This document shows positions 16,544 to 24,853 of a stretch of DNA of 57,983 bases, one piece after another. Position 1 is the first letter of the stretch, and every line of letters starts with the position of its first letter. The position numbers were made by a program, and so were the translations under genes. This DNA is from Glycomyces sp. YM15 (GTDB lineage Bacteria; Actinomycetota; Actinomycetes; Mycobacteriales; Micromonosporaceae): NCBI RefSeq assembly GCF_016918015.1, contig NZ_JAERMK010000014.1, forward strand, positions 91,957 through 149,939, read 5' to 3'. Below the pieces are notes generated by a model. It was not told the DNA's origin. It was given only the letters and a program-made list of their open reading frames with translations, and searched no databases.

Positions 16544-17431
16544 TCAGGCCCAGGGCCGCAGTTCGAGCAGCGCCCTGACGGTCTCGATGTACTGCGGGTT
16601 CGTGTAGTCGGGGTCGCCGCCGGCGTCGAGCGCGGCCTCGACCGTGCCGAAGCCCGCCTGGTAAGCCGAGATCACGGCGTTGAGCAGGCATCGCTCGAGG
16701 TGGTCGGGCACGTCCGAGTCCCGTCCGCAGTCGTCTGCGAGCGAATAGCCGCCCGGGTCGTCGCCGTCGAAGTAGTTGACCGAGAAGTACTTCGCGAGCC
16801 ACTGCAGTTGGGCGCTGCCGAGCAGCGCGTTCGCTTCCACCTCGGTGCGGTCGAGGTCGAGTTCGAAGCGATCGTTGATGAACTGCTCGGTCTCGGGCTG
16901 GATCTGCATGAGGCCGGTCCCGCCGTCGCACGCGACGATGTCGGACTGCCAACCGCTCTCCATCCAGGCCACCGCCTTGATGAGGTCGTCGGGGACGTCG
17001 ACGCTCGAGTTGGTCCAGAACTGGGTGTCGGCCGCGTCTTCAAGCGCCGTTTCGACTTCAGAGAAGGAGGCGGCCCCGCCGTCGAGGTACGTGGTGCACG
17101 GCGGGTGCTCCGAGGGCGGCACGATCGGCAGCTCCGGGGCCGTCGTCTCCGCCGCGCTGGTCGTCTCGAAGGCGCTCGGCGCGGGCTCACTGAGCGGTTC
17201 GGGGCTCGGCGAGGCGCTCGGGGACGCCGAGGCGGCCTCAGTCTCGACCGCGGCTGCGGTCGTGGCCGACGCTGCGGCGCCGCCGTCGCCGCTCGAGGGG
17301 AGGATCAGATACGCGACGATCGCGACGGTGGCGAACAGCAGCACGAACAGCACGATCCAAGTGACGGGAGCGCGTTCGGAGTCGTCGTCGGGTTCGAGGT
17401 CAGGGTCGAATTCGAGAGGGGCGTCGGTCAT
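16544..17431 (-). CDS. Membrane-anchored lytic-transglycosylase-like (SLT) protein
   Basis: The 295-residue protein has an acidic cytosolic start, one membrane helix (about residues 22-45), and a long Ala/Ser/Thr/Pro/Glu linker (about 50-105). The SLT-type lysozyme fold carries catalytic Glu in AVAWMESGWQ and GTGLMQIQPETEQFI. Paired cysteines (HPPCTTY, VACDGG, DDCGRD, ERCLLN) suggest disulfides outside the cell. The enzyme would cut the glycan strands of peptidoglycan. A YxxGFGTVEAALDAGG motif near the end is typical of the family. It appears monocistronic. Confidence 0.82.
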   Translation of the reverse strand: MTDAPLEFDPDLEPDDDSERAPVTWIVLFVLLFATVAIVAYLILPSSGDGGAAASATTAAAVETEAASASPSASPSPEPLSEPAPSAFETTSAAETTAPELPIVPPSEHPPCTTYLDGGAASFSEVETALEDAADTQFWTNSSVDVPDDLIKAVAWMESGWQSDIVACDGGTGLMQIQPETEQFINDRFELDLDRTEVEANALLGSAQLQWLAKYFSVNYFDGDDPGGYSLADDCGRDSDVPDHLERCLLNAVISAYQAGFGTVEAALDAGGDPDYTNPQYIETVRALLELRPWA

Positions 17432-17562
17432 CGAGGCGTCCTTCGCTGAACGTCGAGTTCACTGTGGGCAGCGTACCGATTGCGGATCCGGCGTGGGGGT
17501 CAACGGGTCGCCGAGTTCGAACCCGCGTGCGGCGCGTCTCCCGTCCGGTCCGAGCGAGGTAT

Positions 17563-17576
17563 TTGAACGTGTTCAA
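17563..17576. promoter_or_regulatory. 14-bp palindrome TTGAACGTGTTCAA (candidate TetR-type operator)
   Basis: The palindrome TTGAAC-GT-GTTCAA lies 36 bases before the ATG of the epimerase gene and immediately before a possible -10 (TAGGCT, near 17586). Its size and symmetry suit a TetR-family dimer. No TetR gene is adjacent, so the regulator would act from elsewhere. Confidence 0.6.
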
Positions 17577-17612
17577 TAACTAAGGTAGGCTAGGCGGCGA
17601 AGGAGGAACCCC

Positions 17613-18614
17613 ATGAAGATCGTCATTCCCGGCGGCACCGGCAGTGTCGGCGCCGTCCTCGAACGCGGCCTCCTCGCCGCAGGCCACCGCCTCATCGTGC
17701 TCACCCGCAGCCCCTCCCGCCCCCACCACATCCACTGGGACGGCCGCACCCTCGGCCCCTGGACCGAGGCGATCGACGGCGCCGACGTCGTGATCAACCT
17801 CGCCGGACGCAGCGTCAGCTGCCGCTACACCCGCGAGAACCTCGCCGCGATGATGGACTCCCGCGTCGATTCCACCTACGTCATCGGCGAGGCCATCGCC
17901 GCCGCCGAGCAGCCTCCGGCCGTGTGGCTCCAGATGAGCACCGCCACGATCTACGCCCATACCTTCGACCGCCCGAACGACGAGGCGACCGGCGTCATCG
18001 GCGGCAATGAGCCCGAGGTGCCCGCTTACTGGGCCAAGAGCATCGACATCGCGCGAGCCTGGGAACGCGCGCTCGACGAGGCCGAGACGCCGCACACCCG
18101 CAAGGTCGCGCTCCGCTCGGCGATGGTGATGAGCACCGATCGCGGCGCGGTCTTCGACGTCCTCTCCCGCATGACCCTGCTCGGCCTCGGCGGGCCCGTC
18201 GCCGGCGGACGCCAGTTCGTGTCGTGGATCCACGAAGCGGACTTCACCCGCGCCGTGCAGTTCCTCATCGACCATGACGAGATCGCCGGCCCGGTCAACC
18301 TCGCCGCCCCGCATCCGTTGCGGCAGAGGGACCTCATGCGAACGCTCAGGCGCGCCTGGGGCGGCCATTTCGGACTGCCGGCCGCGAAGTGGATGGCTGA
18401 GATCGGCGCGTTCGCGCTCCGCAGCGACACCGAGCTGCTGCTGAAGAGCCGCCGCGTCATCCCCGGACGGCTTGAGGACGCCGGATTCGAGTTCTCCTAC
18501 CCCGCATGGGAAGCCGCGGCCGACGATCTCGCTCGGCGCACCGCCGCCGATCGGAAGTGGCCGCTCCTGAAGCGCCCCGGGCTCAAGGCCGTCCGGGCGC
18601 TGACCGGCAGCTGA
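17613..18614 (+). CDS. TIGR01777-type NAD-dependent epimerase-like protein
   Basis: The 333-residue protein has an extended short-chain dehydrogenase Rossmann fold with nucleotide loop PGGTGSVG (residues 6-13), and DVVINLAGRSV. The TIGR01777-specific pattern is SVSCRYT, LQMSTATIYAH, AYWAKSIDIARAWE and FVSWIHEADFTRAV, with a C-terminal DUF1731-like segment PAAKWMAEIGAFALRSDTELLLKS. GAAGGAGGAA lies before the ATG. Substrate is unknown for the family, which contains relatives of SulA/YfcH. The palindrome just upstream suggests repression by a dimeric regulator. Confidence 0.87.
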   Translation: MKIVIPGGTGSVGAVLERGLLAAGHRLIVLTRSPSRPHHIHWDGRTLGPWTEAIDGADVVINLAGRSVSCRYTRENLAAMMDSRVDSTYVIGEAIAAAEQPPAVWLQMSTATIYAHTFDRPNDEATGVIGGNEPEVPAYWAKSIDIARAWERALDEAETPHTRKVALRSAMVMSTDRGAVFDVLSRMTLLGLGGPVAGGRQFVSWIHEADFTRAVQFLIDHDEIAGPVNLAAPHPLRQRDLMRTLRRAWGGHFGLPAAKWMAEIGAFALRSDTELLLKSRRVIPGRLEDAGFEFSYPAWEAAADDLARRTAADRKWPLLKRPGLKAVRALTGS

Positions 18615-18629
18615 GCCGCCGGCCCGGGC

Positions 18630-18646
18630 GCCGGCTCGCAGCCGGC
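18630..18646 (+). terminator. Hairpin after the epimerase gene
   Basis: GCCGGCT-CGC-AGCCGGC (18630-18646), a 7-bp perfect stem about 16 bases past the stop. Confidence 0.55.
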
Positions 18647-18834
18647 CCGCCGGTCCTGCAGAGGCATGGGAATTGGGCGGCGGCGGTATAGGGCATGCCC
18701 CTTCCCACCCGCATCCACCTCCGACCAACCGAAGAAATGAGACGACTCTCCCACACGGGTCTGACATCGGTTGTTGCAGCTGTTCAGCGGCGTGACCCGG
18801 CTGATCCGCACTGGAAGGTCGCGTCTTGGGCCCG

Positions 18835-19500
18835 TCAGAGTGAGGGGTGCCGATGCGCTTCGGCGAACGCCGCCACCGACATCGCGGCGGCCACCGCCGC
18901 GGCGGTCCAGCACACTGCGCTGAACGACACCGCATGCGCCAGAGCCGAACCGAGTCCGGCCGCGACCAGGTACACCGCCCACACTCCGGCCTGCAGCCGC
19001 CCCGACCGCAGCCCGCGGCGCCCGCCGGAGAGGTTGACGAACAATGCGATGAGCGTGCCGGTCAGCACGGTGGTCGACACGCCCGACAGACCGATCCGCG
19101 CCGCATGGATGCTCTGCACGCCCATCGCGAACGCCGCCAGAGCGATCGCCAGCTCGAAGCCCTGCGCGAGCCCCGCCAGGCCGAGCATCACCACCTCGAC
19201 CAGCAGGAGCAGCGGCACGCCGAAGCTCGTGAGTACGTGACGGCGCGTCGCCAGCGAGGCCAGCACCGCGCCGAGCGAGAACCCGAGCAGCGACCACAGG
19301 GGGCCGACGGGGGAGAGGCCGTCCTCGCGCCCGGTCATCTCGCCCGACACGGCGACCGCGAGCAGCACGGCGTTGCCGGTCTGGTTCGCGACGAACTGCT
19401 GGCTCAGGCTGAGGAACCCGGCGCCGTCGACCGCACCGGCGATCGCGGTGAGCACGAGCGCGGTCCAGGCGTGCGCGTAGGTCGGAACGGGTGGCCTCAT
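18835..19500 (-). CDS. DUF1275 (YoaK-like) membrane protein
   Basis: About 221 residues from the ATG at 19500; a GTG at 19557 would add 19 arginine-rich residues that relatives lack. Six membrane segments are visible. The family signature AGAVDGAGFLSL, FVANQTGNAVLLAV and GVQSIHAARI lies in the first two thirds. DUF1275 proteins are widespread inner-membrane proteins without an established role. The gene is alone on the minus strand, with no paired function. Confidence 0.85.
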   Translation of the reverse strand: MRPPVPTYAHAWTALVLTAIAGAVDGAGFLSLSQQFVANQTGNAVLLAVAVSGEMTGREDGLSPVGPLWSLLGFSLGAVLASLATRRHVLTSFGVPLLLLVEVVMLGLAGLAQGFELAIALAAFAMGVQSIHAARIGLSGVSTTVLTGTLIALFVNLSGGRRGLRSGRLQAGVWAVYLVAAGLGSALAHAVSFSAVCWTAAAVAAAMSVAAFAEAHRHPSL

Positions 19501-19680
19501 CGGGAGCCGCCGTCTCGCTGCAGCCGCACGCGGGAGAACGGATCGAGGCGGTACCACATGCGGCCCAGGCTAACGCCGGTGCGGACGGTTGCGGTTCCGA
19601 CCCGCCGCTCGCTCAGGCCCGGAGGGGCGCCGAGCGCTCGCCGCCCCGGCGACCCCCCGATCCAGAGACCGCCCGACCCC

Positions 19681-20102
19681 CTACTCCGGCCCGCTCGCTC
19701 GCCTGCCGCGCGAGGCGATCAGCGCCACCGCGCCACCCGCCACCAGCACAGCCGCGACCGCTCCGAACGCCACGATCTGGCCGCCGGTGGTGGCCAGGCC
19801 GCCGTCGGCGCTCGAGCCGCCGTCCGAGCCCGAGCCGCTGTACGAGCCTGATCCATCCGGCCCGTCCGATCCCTCGGCGCCGGTGGTGCCGTCCTCGCCG
19901 GTCGGGCTGTCGCCGTCGTTGTCCGAAGGCGACTCGGTCGGGGCCCCATCGATCTCACAGGTGAACGCTGCCGCGAACGGGAACTGGTGGATCTCGCCGC
20001 CGTTCTCTCGGGCACGGGTTCGGAGGCGCCGCAGGCGGCGAGGGCCGCGAGCAGCAGGGAGGCGGTCGCGACGGCGGTGGTCGCTCGCAGGCCGACATTC
20101 AT
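19681..20102 (-). pseudogene. Frameshifted surface lipoprotein / LAxTG sorting-signal protein
   Basis: The first frame gives a signal peptide with a lipobox-like LAALAAC (MNVGLRATTAVATASLLLAA start), then CGASEPVPE. A different frame continues with ENGGEIHQFPFAAAFTCEIDG, an acidic Gly/Ser linker, then LATTGGQ, a hydrophobic helix and a basic tail (ASRGRR), which is a textbook sortase signal. Adding one G in the run near 20006-20009 (CCCGAG-GAGAAC) joins them into a protein of about 140 residues. It is either a true one-base deletion or a sequencing error. A strong iron box lies 60 bases upstream, so the protein is probably made when iron is scarce. Possession of both a lipobox and a sortase motif is odd; the cysteine may instead be an ordinary residue of a Sec signal. 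Confidence 0.65.
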
Positions 20103-20161
20103 CGTTGCGTTCCTTCGGGTGCGGTGAATGCGGCCTTTCGAACCGCCTAGCGCGCGCTAGC

Positions 20162-20180
20162 TTAGGTTAGGCTCTGCTAA
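20162..20180 (-). promoter_or_regulatory. Iron box (IdeR/DmdR type)
   Basis: The 19-mer beginning TTAGGTTAGGCT and ending CTAA matches the actinobacterial consensus TTAGGTTAGGCTAACCTAA at 16 of 19 positions; the three mismatches are all in the right half. It lies 60 bases before the ATG at 20102 (minus strand), where IdeR/DmdR binding would block transcription in iron-rich cells. Confidence 0.8.
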
Positions 20181-20297
20181 CTTTCGAGGAACGTTCGCAA
20201 AGTTGCGGCTTGCGCCACACGCGACGGCTGCGGCGACGCCGTCCGGCATCACCGCAGTTCGAGCCCCGATTGCTCACCGCCGCAAGGCGATCGACGC

Positions 20298-21563
20298 CTA
20301 TGCGGCCGCACTGGCGAGTTCGGGCTTCACCGTCGGCACCGCGAGTGCGGCTTCGTCGTCGCGGGCCGCGCGGCGGATGGCCGGCAGGCAGGCGAGCACG
20401 ATCGCGACCGAGATCAGGCCGACCGCCATGAACGCGACCTGCACGTCCATCACCGCGGACATCGCGCCGCCGAGCAGGAACCCGATGAGCTGGGCGGCGC
20501 TCAGACGACCGCTGACCGCCGCGTTCGCGCGGCCCCGGAACGCCTCCGGGACCCGACGGGCCACCGCGATGCCGAGCGCCGCGTTCTCCCCGGCGTTGAA
20601 CATCCCGCCGATCAGGTTGAGCGGCACCAAGAGCAGCACCGTGAACAGCGGCACGCCCTGCCCGAAGCACGCCAGACCGACCCCGGCCAGGCAGGCCATG
20701 ACCATCCACGCGAGCTGCACGTCGCGGTCCAGGCGTCGGATGATCGCGGCCGCGATCCACGCGCCGACGACCATGCCCGCGGTCCAGCAGGCCTTGACGA
20801 GCCCGTACACGCTCTCGGTCGCGTCGTAGACCTCCCGCACCAGGAACACGCTCAGGACGTTCACCGCGCACAGCGCCCCGATCACCGCGCAGAACGCCAT
20901 GACCACGACCGCGAGGAGCCGGTCGCCGCGCAGTCGCCAAGGGGCGGCGGCCTTCTCGCCCGCCGCGGCGAGCTCCCGGCGGACCCCGCCGCGGCGGGTG
21001 CGGATGTCGCAGCACAGCAGCACCCGCGCCAGCGCGCACGCGGCGGCGAGCATGAGCGCCGCGCCGGCGCCGTGCGCGCCGATGAGGAATCCGGCGACGG
21101 CGGGCCCGGCCGCGAGGCCCGTGAGCGTGCCGGTCTGCACCAGGGCGATCGCGCGCGGCAGGTCCTCGCGGCGGGCCATGGCCGGGACGAGCGCGCTCAC
21201 GACCGGTTGCAGGACCGCCGTCCCGGCGGCGTTCACGATGACGAGTCCGTAGAGGCCGTACAGGCTGTCGGTGAACGCCATCGCGACGATCGCGGCGGTC
21301 TGGACGAGGCCGGAGAGGGCCATGAGCGCGCGGCTGTCGAAGCGGTCGGCCATGCGCCCGGTGATCGGCGCGAGGAGGACCAGGGGCAGGGTCGCGCAGA
21401 TGATGAGCGCGGCGATGGCGAAGCCGCCGTAGCCCGCCGACTGGAGTTCGAGGGTGAGGGCGAAGTCGGCCGTGAACATGGCGGTTCCGGCGAGGAACGC
21501 GCAGGTCGCGGCGGTGTAGACGTCGGACCAGCGGGTCCCGTCGAGGAAGGATGTGAAAGACAT
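20298..21563 (-). CDS. MFS transporter (12-segment, MFS_1/EntS-like)
   Basis: The 421-residue protein has 12 predicted membrane segments, a central loop with charged residues (CDIRTRRGGVRRELAAAGEK) and MFS motif A as GRMADRFDSRALM. Features such as NAAGTAVLQPVVSALVPAMARREDLPRA resemble the actinobacterial branch containing EntS and macrolide exporters. The substrate is not readable. The gene lies 104 bases downstream of an ArsR-type regulator gene on the same strand, with a nested palindrome in between, so the regulator probably controls this pump. The iron box at 20162 is downstream of this gene and is not expected to act on it. Confidence 0.85.
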   Translation of the reverse strand: MSFTSFLDGTRWSDVYTAATCAFLAGTAMFTADFALTLELQSAGYGGFAIAALIICATLPLVLLAPITGRMADRFDSRALMALSGLVQTAAIVAMAFTDSLYGLYGLVIVNAAGTAVLQPVVSALVPAMARREDLPRAIALVQTGTLTGLAAGPAVAGFLIGAHGAGAALMLAAACALARVLLCCDIRTRRGGVRRELAAAGEKAAAPWRLRGDRLLAVVVMAFCAVIGALCAVNVLSVFLVREVYDATESVYGLVKACWTAGMVVGAWIAAAIIRRLDRDVQLAWMVMACLAGVGLACFGQGVPLFTVLLLVPLNLIGGMFNAGENAALGIAVARRVPEAFRGRANAAVSGRLSAAQLIGFLLGGAMSAVMDVQVAFMAVGLISVAIVLACLPAIRRAARDDEAALAVPTVKPELASAAA

Positions 21564-21564
21564 G

Positions 21565-21621
21565 CTTCGAAATTACTCTTTCACATCGAGATGCGAAAGA
21601 GGTTTTTCAGAAATTTCGAAG
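21565..21621. promoter_or_regulatory. Nested palindromic operator before the MFS gene
   Basis: Outer arms CTTCGAAATT (21565-21574) and AATTTCGAAG (21612-21621) are perfect inverted repeats. Inside lies a 26-bp near-palindrome, CTCTTTCACATC-GA-GATGCGAAAGAG (21576-21601), with one mismatched pair. The block covers the MFS promoter region immediately upstream of its ATG at 21563. The two concentric dyads suggest cooperative binding of the ArsR-type protein encoded just upstream. Confidence 0.75.
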
Positions 21622-21667
21622 TTTTTCTTTCAGGACCGGCCGCGAGCCTCGCGGCGACCCCATCGAC

Positions 21668-22372
21668 TCAGACCCGCGGGTAGAACCGGAACAGCGAGTT
21701 GAACAGGACCGTGCCGTCCTCGGGATCGCTTCCCTCGCGCTTGCGCTGGTCGGTCAGCTCCGCATACTCCTGCTCCAACTCCTGGAAACGCCGGACGAAC
21801 TCCGCCGCCTCCTCGAGCGTGAGACGCAAGTGCCCCTGCTGCATGAGCGCCACCTCCCGCAGGCCCTGATCGACCTCGGACCTGCGGTCGAGCCAGCGTG
21901 AGAAATTCCGGTCCTGCTGCTCCCTGAACGCGTCACCCATCGTGCGCTCGATGACCTTGTGGCTCTCCGGGGCGTCCTTCTCCGCCGAGATCGAGAAGCT
22001 GCCGAGGATGAGCCGCCACACCCGCTCGCGCGCATCGCCGCGGCTCGGCGCCTCCTCGATGAACCCGGCCTTGGCAAGTGTCCGCAAGTGGTAGCTCATC
22101 GCGCTCGGCGTCATGCCCGCGACCTCGGCGATCTCGGTGGCCGTCGCGCCGCCCAAGCCCTGCGCGCTCCTTGCCGCGAGGAAATCGAAGACCGCCATCC
22201 GTGCCGGATGCGCCAGCGCCTTCATCCGCTCCGGGTCGGTGATCTTCTCGTGGTCCTTGCCCCTGAACCGCGACAGGGCCGGCGGCTCGGGCGGTGCGGG
22301 CGGTGCCGGTGGGGTCGGCACGTCAGGCCCCGAGAGGACTGCGTCGGGACCCGAAGCAGGTGTTTCAGACAT
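21668..22372 (-). CDS. ArsR-type winged-helix regulator
   Basis: The 234-residue protein has a proline-rich N-terminal stretch (about 15-35) and then an ArsR/HTH_20 winged helix: ITDPERMKALAHPARMAVFDFL, TATEIAEVAGMTPSAMSYHL and RTLAKAGFIEEAPSRGDARERVW. A C-terminal helical region with two long amphipathic helices (SHKVIERTMGDAFREQQDRN, RLTLEEAAEFVRRFQELEQE) probably senses a ligand or dimerises. No metal-binding cysteines are present, so small-molecule sensing is likely. It sits directly upstream of the MFS gene, with the nested operator between. Confidence 0.85.
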   Translation of the reverse strand: MSETPASGPDAVLSGPDVPTPPAPPAPPEPPALSRFRGKDHEKITDPERMKALAHPARMAVFDFLAARSAQGLGGATATEIAEVAGMTPSAMSYHLRTLAKAGFIEEAPSRGDARERVWRLILGSFSISAEKDAPESHKVIERTMGDAFREQQDRNFSRWLDRRSEVDQGLREVALMQQGHLRLTLEEAAEFVRRFQELEQEYAELTDQRKREGSDPEDGTVLFNSLFRFYPRV

Positions 22373-22423
22373 GGGTCAAGCTAACCACGGTCTCGTGCGG
22401 GCCGCGGCGACGACTGCTCGGAA

Positions 22424-23047
22424 CTAGCTTCCGGAGGTGGCTGCGGCGTTGGCGCCGTCGCGGTTGGCGATCGCCTTGCGCGTCGCCGCGCCGACCCAGT
22501 GGGCCTCCGCGAACGCCTTGATCTCCCTGCGGGACGGCCGGGTCTGGCGGTCGGGGAAGAGCGACTTCTCGAGGCGGACGGCGGCGACGAGCGACAGCAG
22601 CGCCTGCGTGCGCTCATCGAAGGCGCGGCCGTTCCGGGCGGCGGAGGCGAGGCGGGCGCGGGCGTCGGCCGTCGCGTTTCGATCGCTCGACCGGTATCGG
22701 TTGACGGTGAAGATCCGCAGCGCCTTCGTGCGTTCGTGGCGCAGTGCGCCGGAGGCGACGAGCGCCTCGCGCACGGCCGGCAGGAGGCCCTTCGCGGTCC
22801 GGTCGACGAGGGCGTGCGGCGACCGGGGCTTGTCCGCGGCGATGGCGGCGAGGCGGGCGTCGACGACCGCATCGCCCGTGGGGGTCGGGTCGAGGACGCG
22901 GACCTTCTTGCCGTCCAGGCCGATGCGCCCGGCGAGCGCGAGCTCGTAGAGGACCGCGCCACCGAGCCCCAGGTCGAGGTACGTGCCGGCGCGGCCGTTC
23001 GCGCTCTCGTGCGAGAGCAGCGCCAGCTCTTCGAGCAGTGTGGACAT
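22424..23047 (-). CDS. GPP34 (Golgi phosphoprotein 3 family) protein
   Basis: The 207-residue all-helical protein has the family pattern LLEELALLSHESANGR, LDLGLGGAVLYELALAGRI, HALVDRTAKGLLPAVREALVASG and DERTQALLSLVAAVRLEKSLFP. Eukaryotic GOLPH3 binds phosphoinositides; bacterial copies are common in actinomycetes, with unknown function, possibly membrane-associated. It lies 36 bases past prephenate dehydratase on the same strand and may be cotranscribed with it. Confidence 0.87.
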   Translation of the reverse strand: MSTLLEELALLSHESANGRAGTYLDLGLGGAVLYELALAGRIGLDGKKVRVLDPTPTGDAVVDARLAAIAADKPRSPHALVDRTAKGLLPAVREALVASGALRHERTKALRIFTVNRYRSSDRNATADARARLASAARNGRAFDERTQALLSLVAAVRLEKSLFPDRQTRPSRREIKAFAEAHWVGAATRKAIANRDGANAAATSGS

Positions 23048-23083
23048 GGCTTCAGCGTAAGCGGGATCCGCTCGCGGTGCGAC

Positions 23084-24001
23084 TCACGCGGTCCCGCTGC
23101 CGCGCAGGCTGCCGAGCCACGCGGCCGCGTCCGAGAAATCGGCGTCGCTCAATCCATGCGGGGGCGGGACGGGCCGGTCGGCATTGTCGCGCGGGTAGGA
23201 GCCGAGGTAGCGGACGTCGGCGCAGATGCGGCGCAGTCCCATGAGCGCCTCGCCCATGCGGGCGTCGGCGAGGTGCCCGGTGCAGTCGAGGAAGAACGCG
23301 TACCGGCCCAGCGCCTCGCCGGTCGGGCGGGATTCGATCCGGGTGAGGTTGATGCCCCGGATCGCCAGCTCGGTGAGCACGTTGAGCAGCGCGCCGACCT
23401 GGTCGTGCTCGATGTAGACGACGAGCGAGGTGATGTCGTTCCCGGTCGGCTCGGGCGGGGCGACGGGGCGCACGACGTGCACGAAGCGGGTCACCGCGTT
23501 CGGGTTGTCGCCGATGTTGAAGGCCTGCACGGGAAGCCCGACGGCCTCGGCGGTGAACGGGGCGCATACGGCCGCGTCGAACTCGCCGTCCGCGACCCGC
23601 TGCGCGGCCTGGGCGGTCGAGAGCGCCTGGTGGACGACGGCGTCCGGCAGCTCGCGGCGCAGGTAGCCGCGGGTCTGGGCGAGGGCGTGCGGGTGGGAGG
23701 CGACGGTGGCGATCGCGTCGGGGGCCTTGTGGGAGGCGAGCACCATGGTGACCGGGAGGACGATCTCCCCGGCGATGACGAGCGGGTCGCCGCCGACGAG
23801 CTCGTCGACGGTGACGGTGACGGTGCCCTCCTGGGAGTTCTCGATCGGGACGAAGCCCGCGTCGGCCTCGCCGCGGCGCACGGCGTCGAGGACCTCGGGG
23901 ATCGAGGACATCGGTGCGGCGGTGGCGGTCTTGGCGGCGGGCAGCCGGCGGAGGGCGGCCTCGGTGAAGGTCCCGCGCGGTCCCAGATAGGCGAACTCCA
24001 T
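23084..24001 (-). CDS. pheA: Prephenate dehydratase
   Basis: The 305-residue enzyme converts prephenate to phenylpyruvate in phenylalanine synthesis. The dehydratase domain starts at residue 1 (FAYLGPRGTFTEAAL) and includes GFVPIENSQEGTV, catalytic TRF in NAVTRFVHV and an anion-binding SHPHALAQ. The C-terminal ACT domain (about 195-275, GALLNVLTELAIRGINLTRI followed by ESRP) carries the phenylalanine-binding residues for feedback inhibition. No chorismate mutase domain is fused, as usual in actinobacteria. It is followed by the GPP34 gene. Confidence 0.95.
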   Translation of the reverse strand: MEFAYLGPRGTFTEAALRRLPAAKTATAAPMSSIPEVLDAVRRGEADAGFVPIENSQEGTVTVTVDELVGGDPLVIAGEIVLPVTMVLASHKAPDAIATVASHPHALAQTRGYLRRELPDAVVHQALSTAQAAQRVADGEFDAAVCAPFTAEAVGLPVQAFNIGDNPNAVTRFVHVVRPVAPPEPTGNDITSLVVYIEHDQVGALLNVLTELAIRGINLTRIESRPTGEALGRYAFFLDCTGHLADARMGEALMGLRRICADVRYLGSYPRDNADRPVPPPHGLSDADFSDAAAWLGSLRGSGTA

Positions 24002-24219
24002 GGGGCCAACGCTAGCAAGTCCGGCCGCGCAGGGGCCGCGAGCAGCACTTCCGCACTGGCGCGGTTCGATTCGGATGAGACGACGGTCTCATCGGCGACC
24101 CGCCGTGGACGGACTTCGCTCTGTCCCGTATGCTTGTCGAGCCCGAGCGGAATTCCGCGGTGGTAAGCCCAGAGAAATCGGAATGCGACGCTCGCCGTCG
24201 TGTGCCAGGATCACTGAGC

Positions 24220-24292
24220 GCCCCCATCGTCTAGGGGCCTAGGACGCCGCCCTTTCAAGGCGGTAACACGGGTTCGAATCCCGTTGGGGGTA
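24220..24292 (+). tRNA. tRNA-Glu (anticodon TTC)
   Basis: A 73-nt cloverleaf: acceptor GCCCCCA/TGGGGGT with a G-T first pair, anticodon arm CCGCC-CTTTCAA-GGCGG, T arm ACGGG-TTCGAAT-CCCGT and discriminator A. CCA is not encoded. Confidence 0.95.
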
Positions 24293-24382
24293 CAGCCCAG
24301 ACGCGGCGCCGGTCACACGGCGAGCGGCTGGTATAAATAAAGAGGTCTTGCGACCTTGTAGGACACGAAAGTGTTCGACCAA

Positions 24383-24457
24383 GGTCCCGTAGAGCAGCTA
24401 GGAGTGCTCGCCACCCTGTCAAGGTGGAGGTCGCGGGTTCAAATCCCGTCGGGACCG
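24383..24457 (+). tRNA. tRNA-Asp (anticodon GTC)
   Basis: A 75-nt cloverleaf: acceptor GGTCCCG/CGGGACC, anticodon arm CCACC-CTGTCAA-GGTGG, T arm GCGGG-TTCAAAT-CCCGT and discriminator G, as required for aspartate tRNA. CCA is not encoded. Confidence 0.95.
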
Positions 24458-24467
24458 CATAGAGAGA

Positions 24468-24494
24468 AGCCCGCCGATCCGTCGGCGGGCTTTC
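24468..24494 (+). terminator. Terminator of the tRNA-Glu/tRNA-Asp unit
   Basis: AGCCCGCCGA-TCCG-TCGGCGGGCT followed by TTCTCGTT. A 10-bp perfect stem starting 10 bases after tRNA-Asp. Confidence 0.9.
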
Positions 24495-24520
24495 TCGTTG
24501 ATCCGGTAAGGCCGTCCCCG

Positions 24521-24853
24521 TCACGGCCGGGGCGGGGCGGGTTCGTCCGGAGGCGGTTCCTCGCCGTTCGGGCCCTCCGGTTCGGCGGGCTCGTCCGGGA
24601 CCGGATCGCCGGGGCCCGGGCCCTCGCCCTCGCCCTCGCCGGCCCAGACTTCGGCCTCCTCGGCCGAGAGCTCCAGGTCCAGCGGCGCGCCGCGGCCCTC
24701 CTCCTGCGGTGTCATGCCGAACCGGTCCGCCTCCGCGTAGTCCTCGGCGTCGAGGATCTCCTCCTCCAACTCCTCGCCCTCCTCCTCATCGTCGTCGATG
24801 AAGCCGAACGGCATGTCATCGCCCTGCGCGTACGACTGGTTCTCATCGGACAT
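24521..24853 (-). CDS. Acidic DUF5709-like protein
   Basis: The 110-residue, strongly acidic protein starts at the ATG preceded by GAGGAGGTCGCC. Its middle contains ILDAEDYAEADRFGMTPQEE and then PLDLELSAEEAEVW. This recalls DUF5709 proteins of actinobacteria (FG-T-x-x-E-...-E-x-L-D-x-x-L-A-x-E), though this is a weak match. A proline/glutamate tail follows. No membrane segment or signal is present. It lies divergent from ppk. Confidence 0.65.
   Translation of the reverse strand: MSDENQSYAQGDDMPFGFIDDDEEEGEELEEEILDAEDYAEADRFGMTPQEEGRGAPLDLELSAEEAEVWAGEGEGEGPGPGDPVPDEPAEPEGPNGEEPPPDEPAPPRP

Noticed and set aside
17577..17592. TAACTAAGGTAGGCTA as a second iron box
   Set aside because: Only the left half resembles the consensus; the right half has no symmetry.
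18497..19297. Long minus-strand frame across the epimerase 3' end and DUF1275 gene
   Set aside because: Overlaps two well-supported genes in other frames and has arginine/glycine-rich shadow composition.
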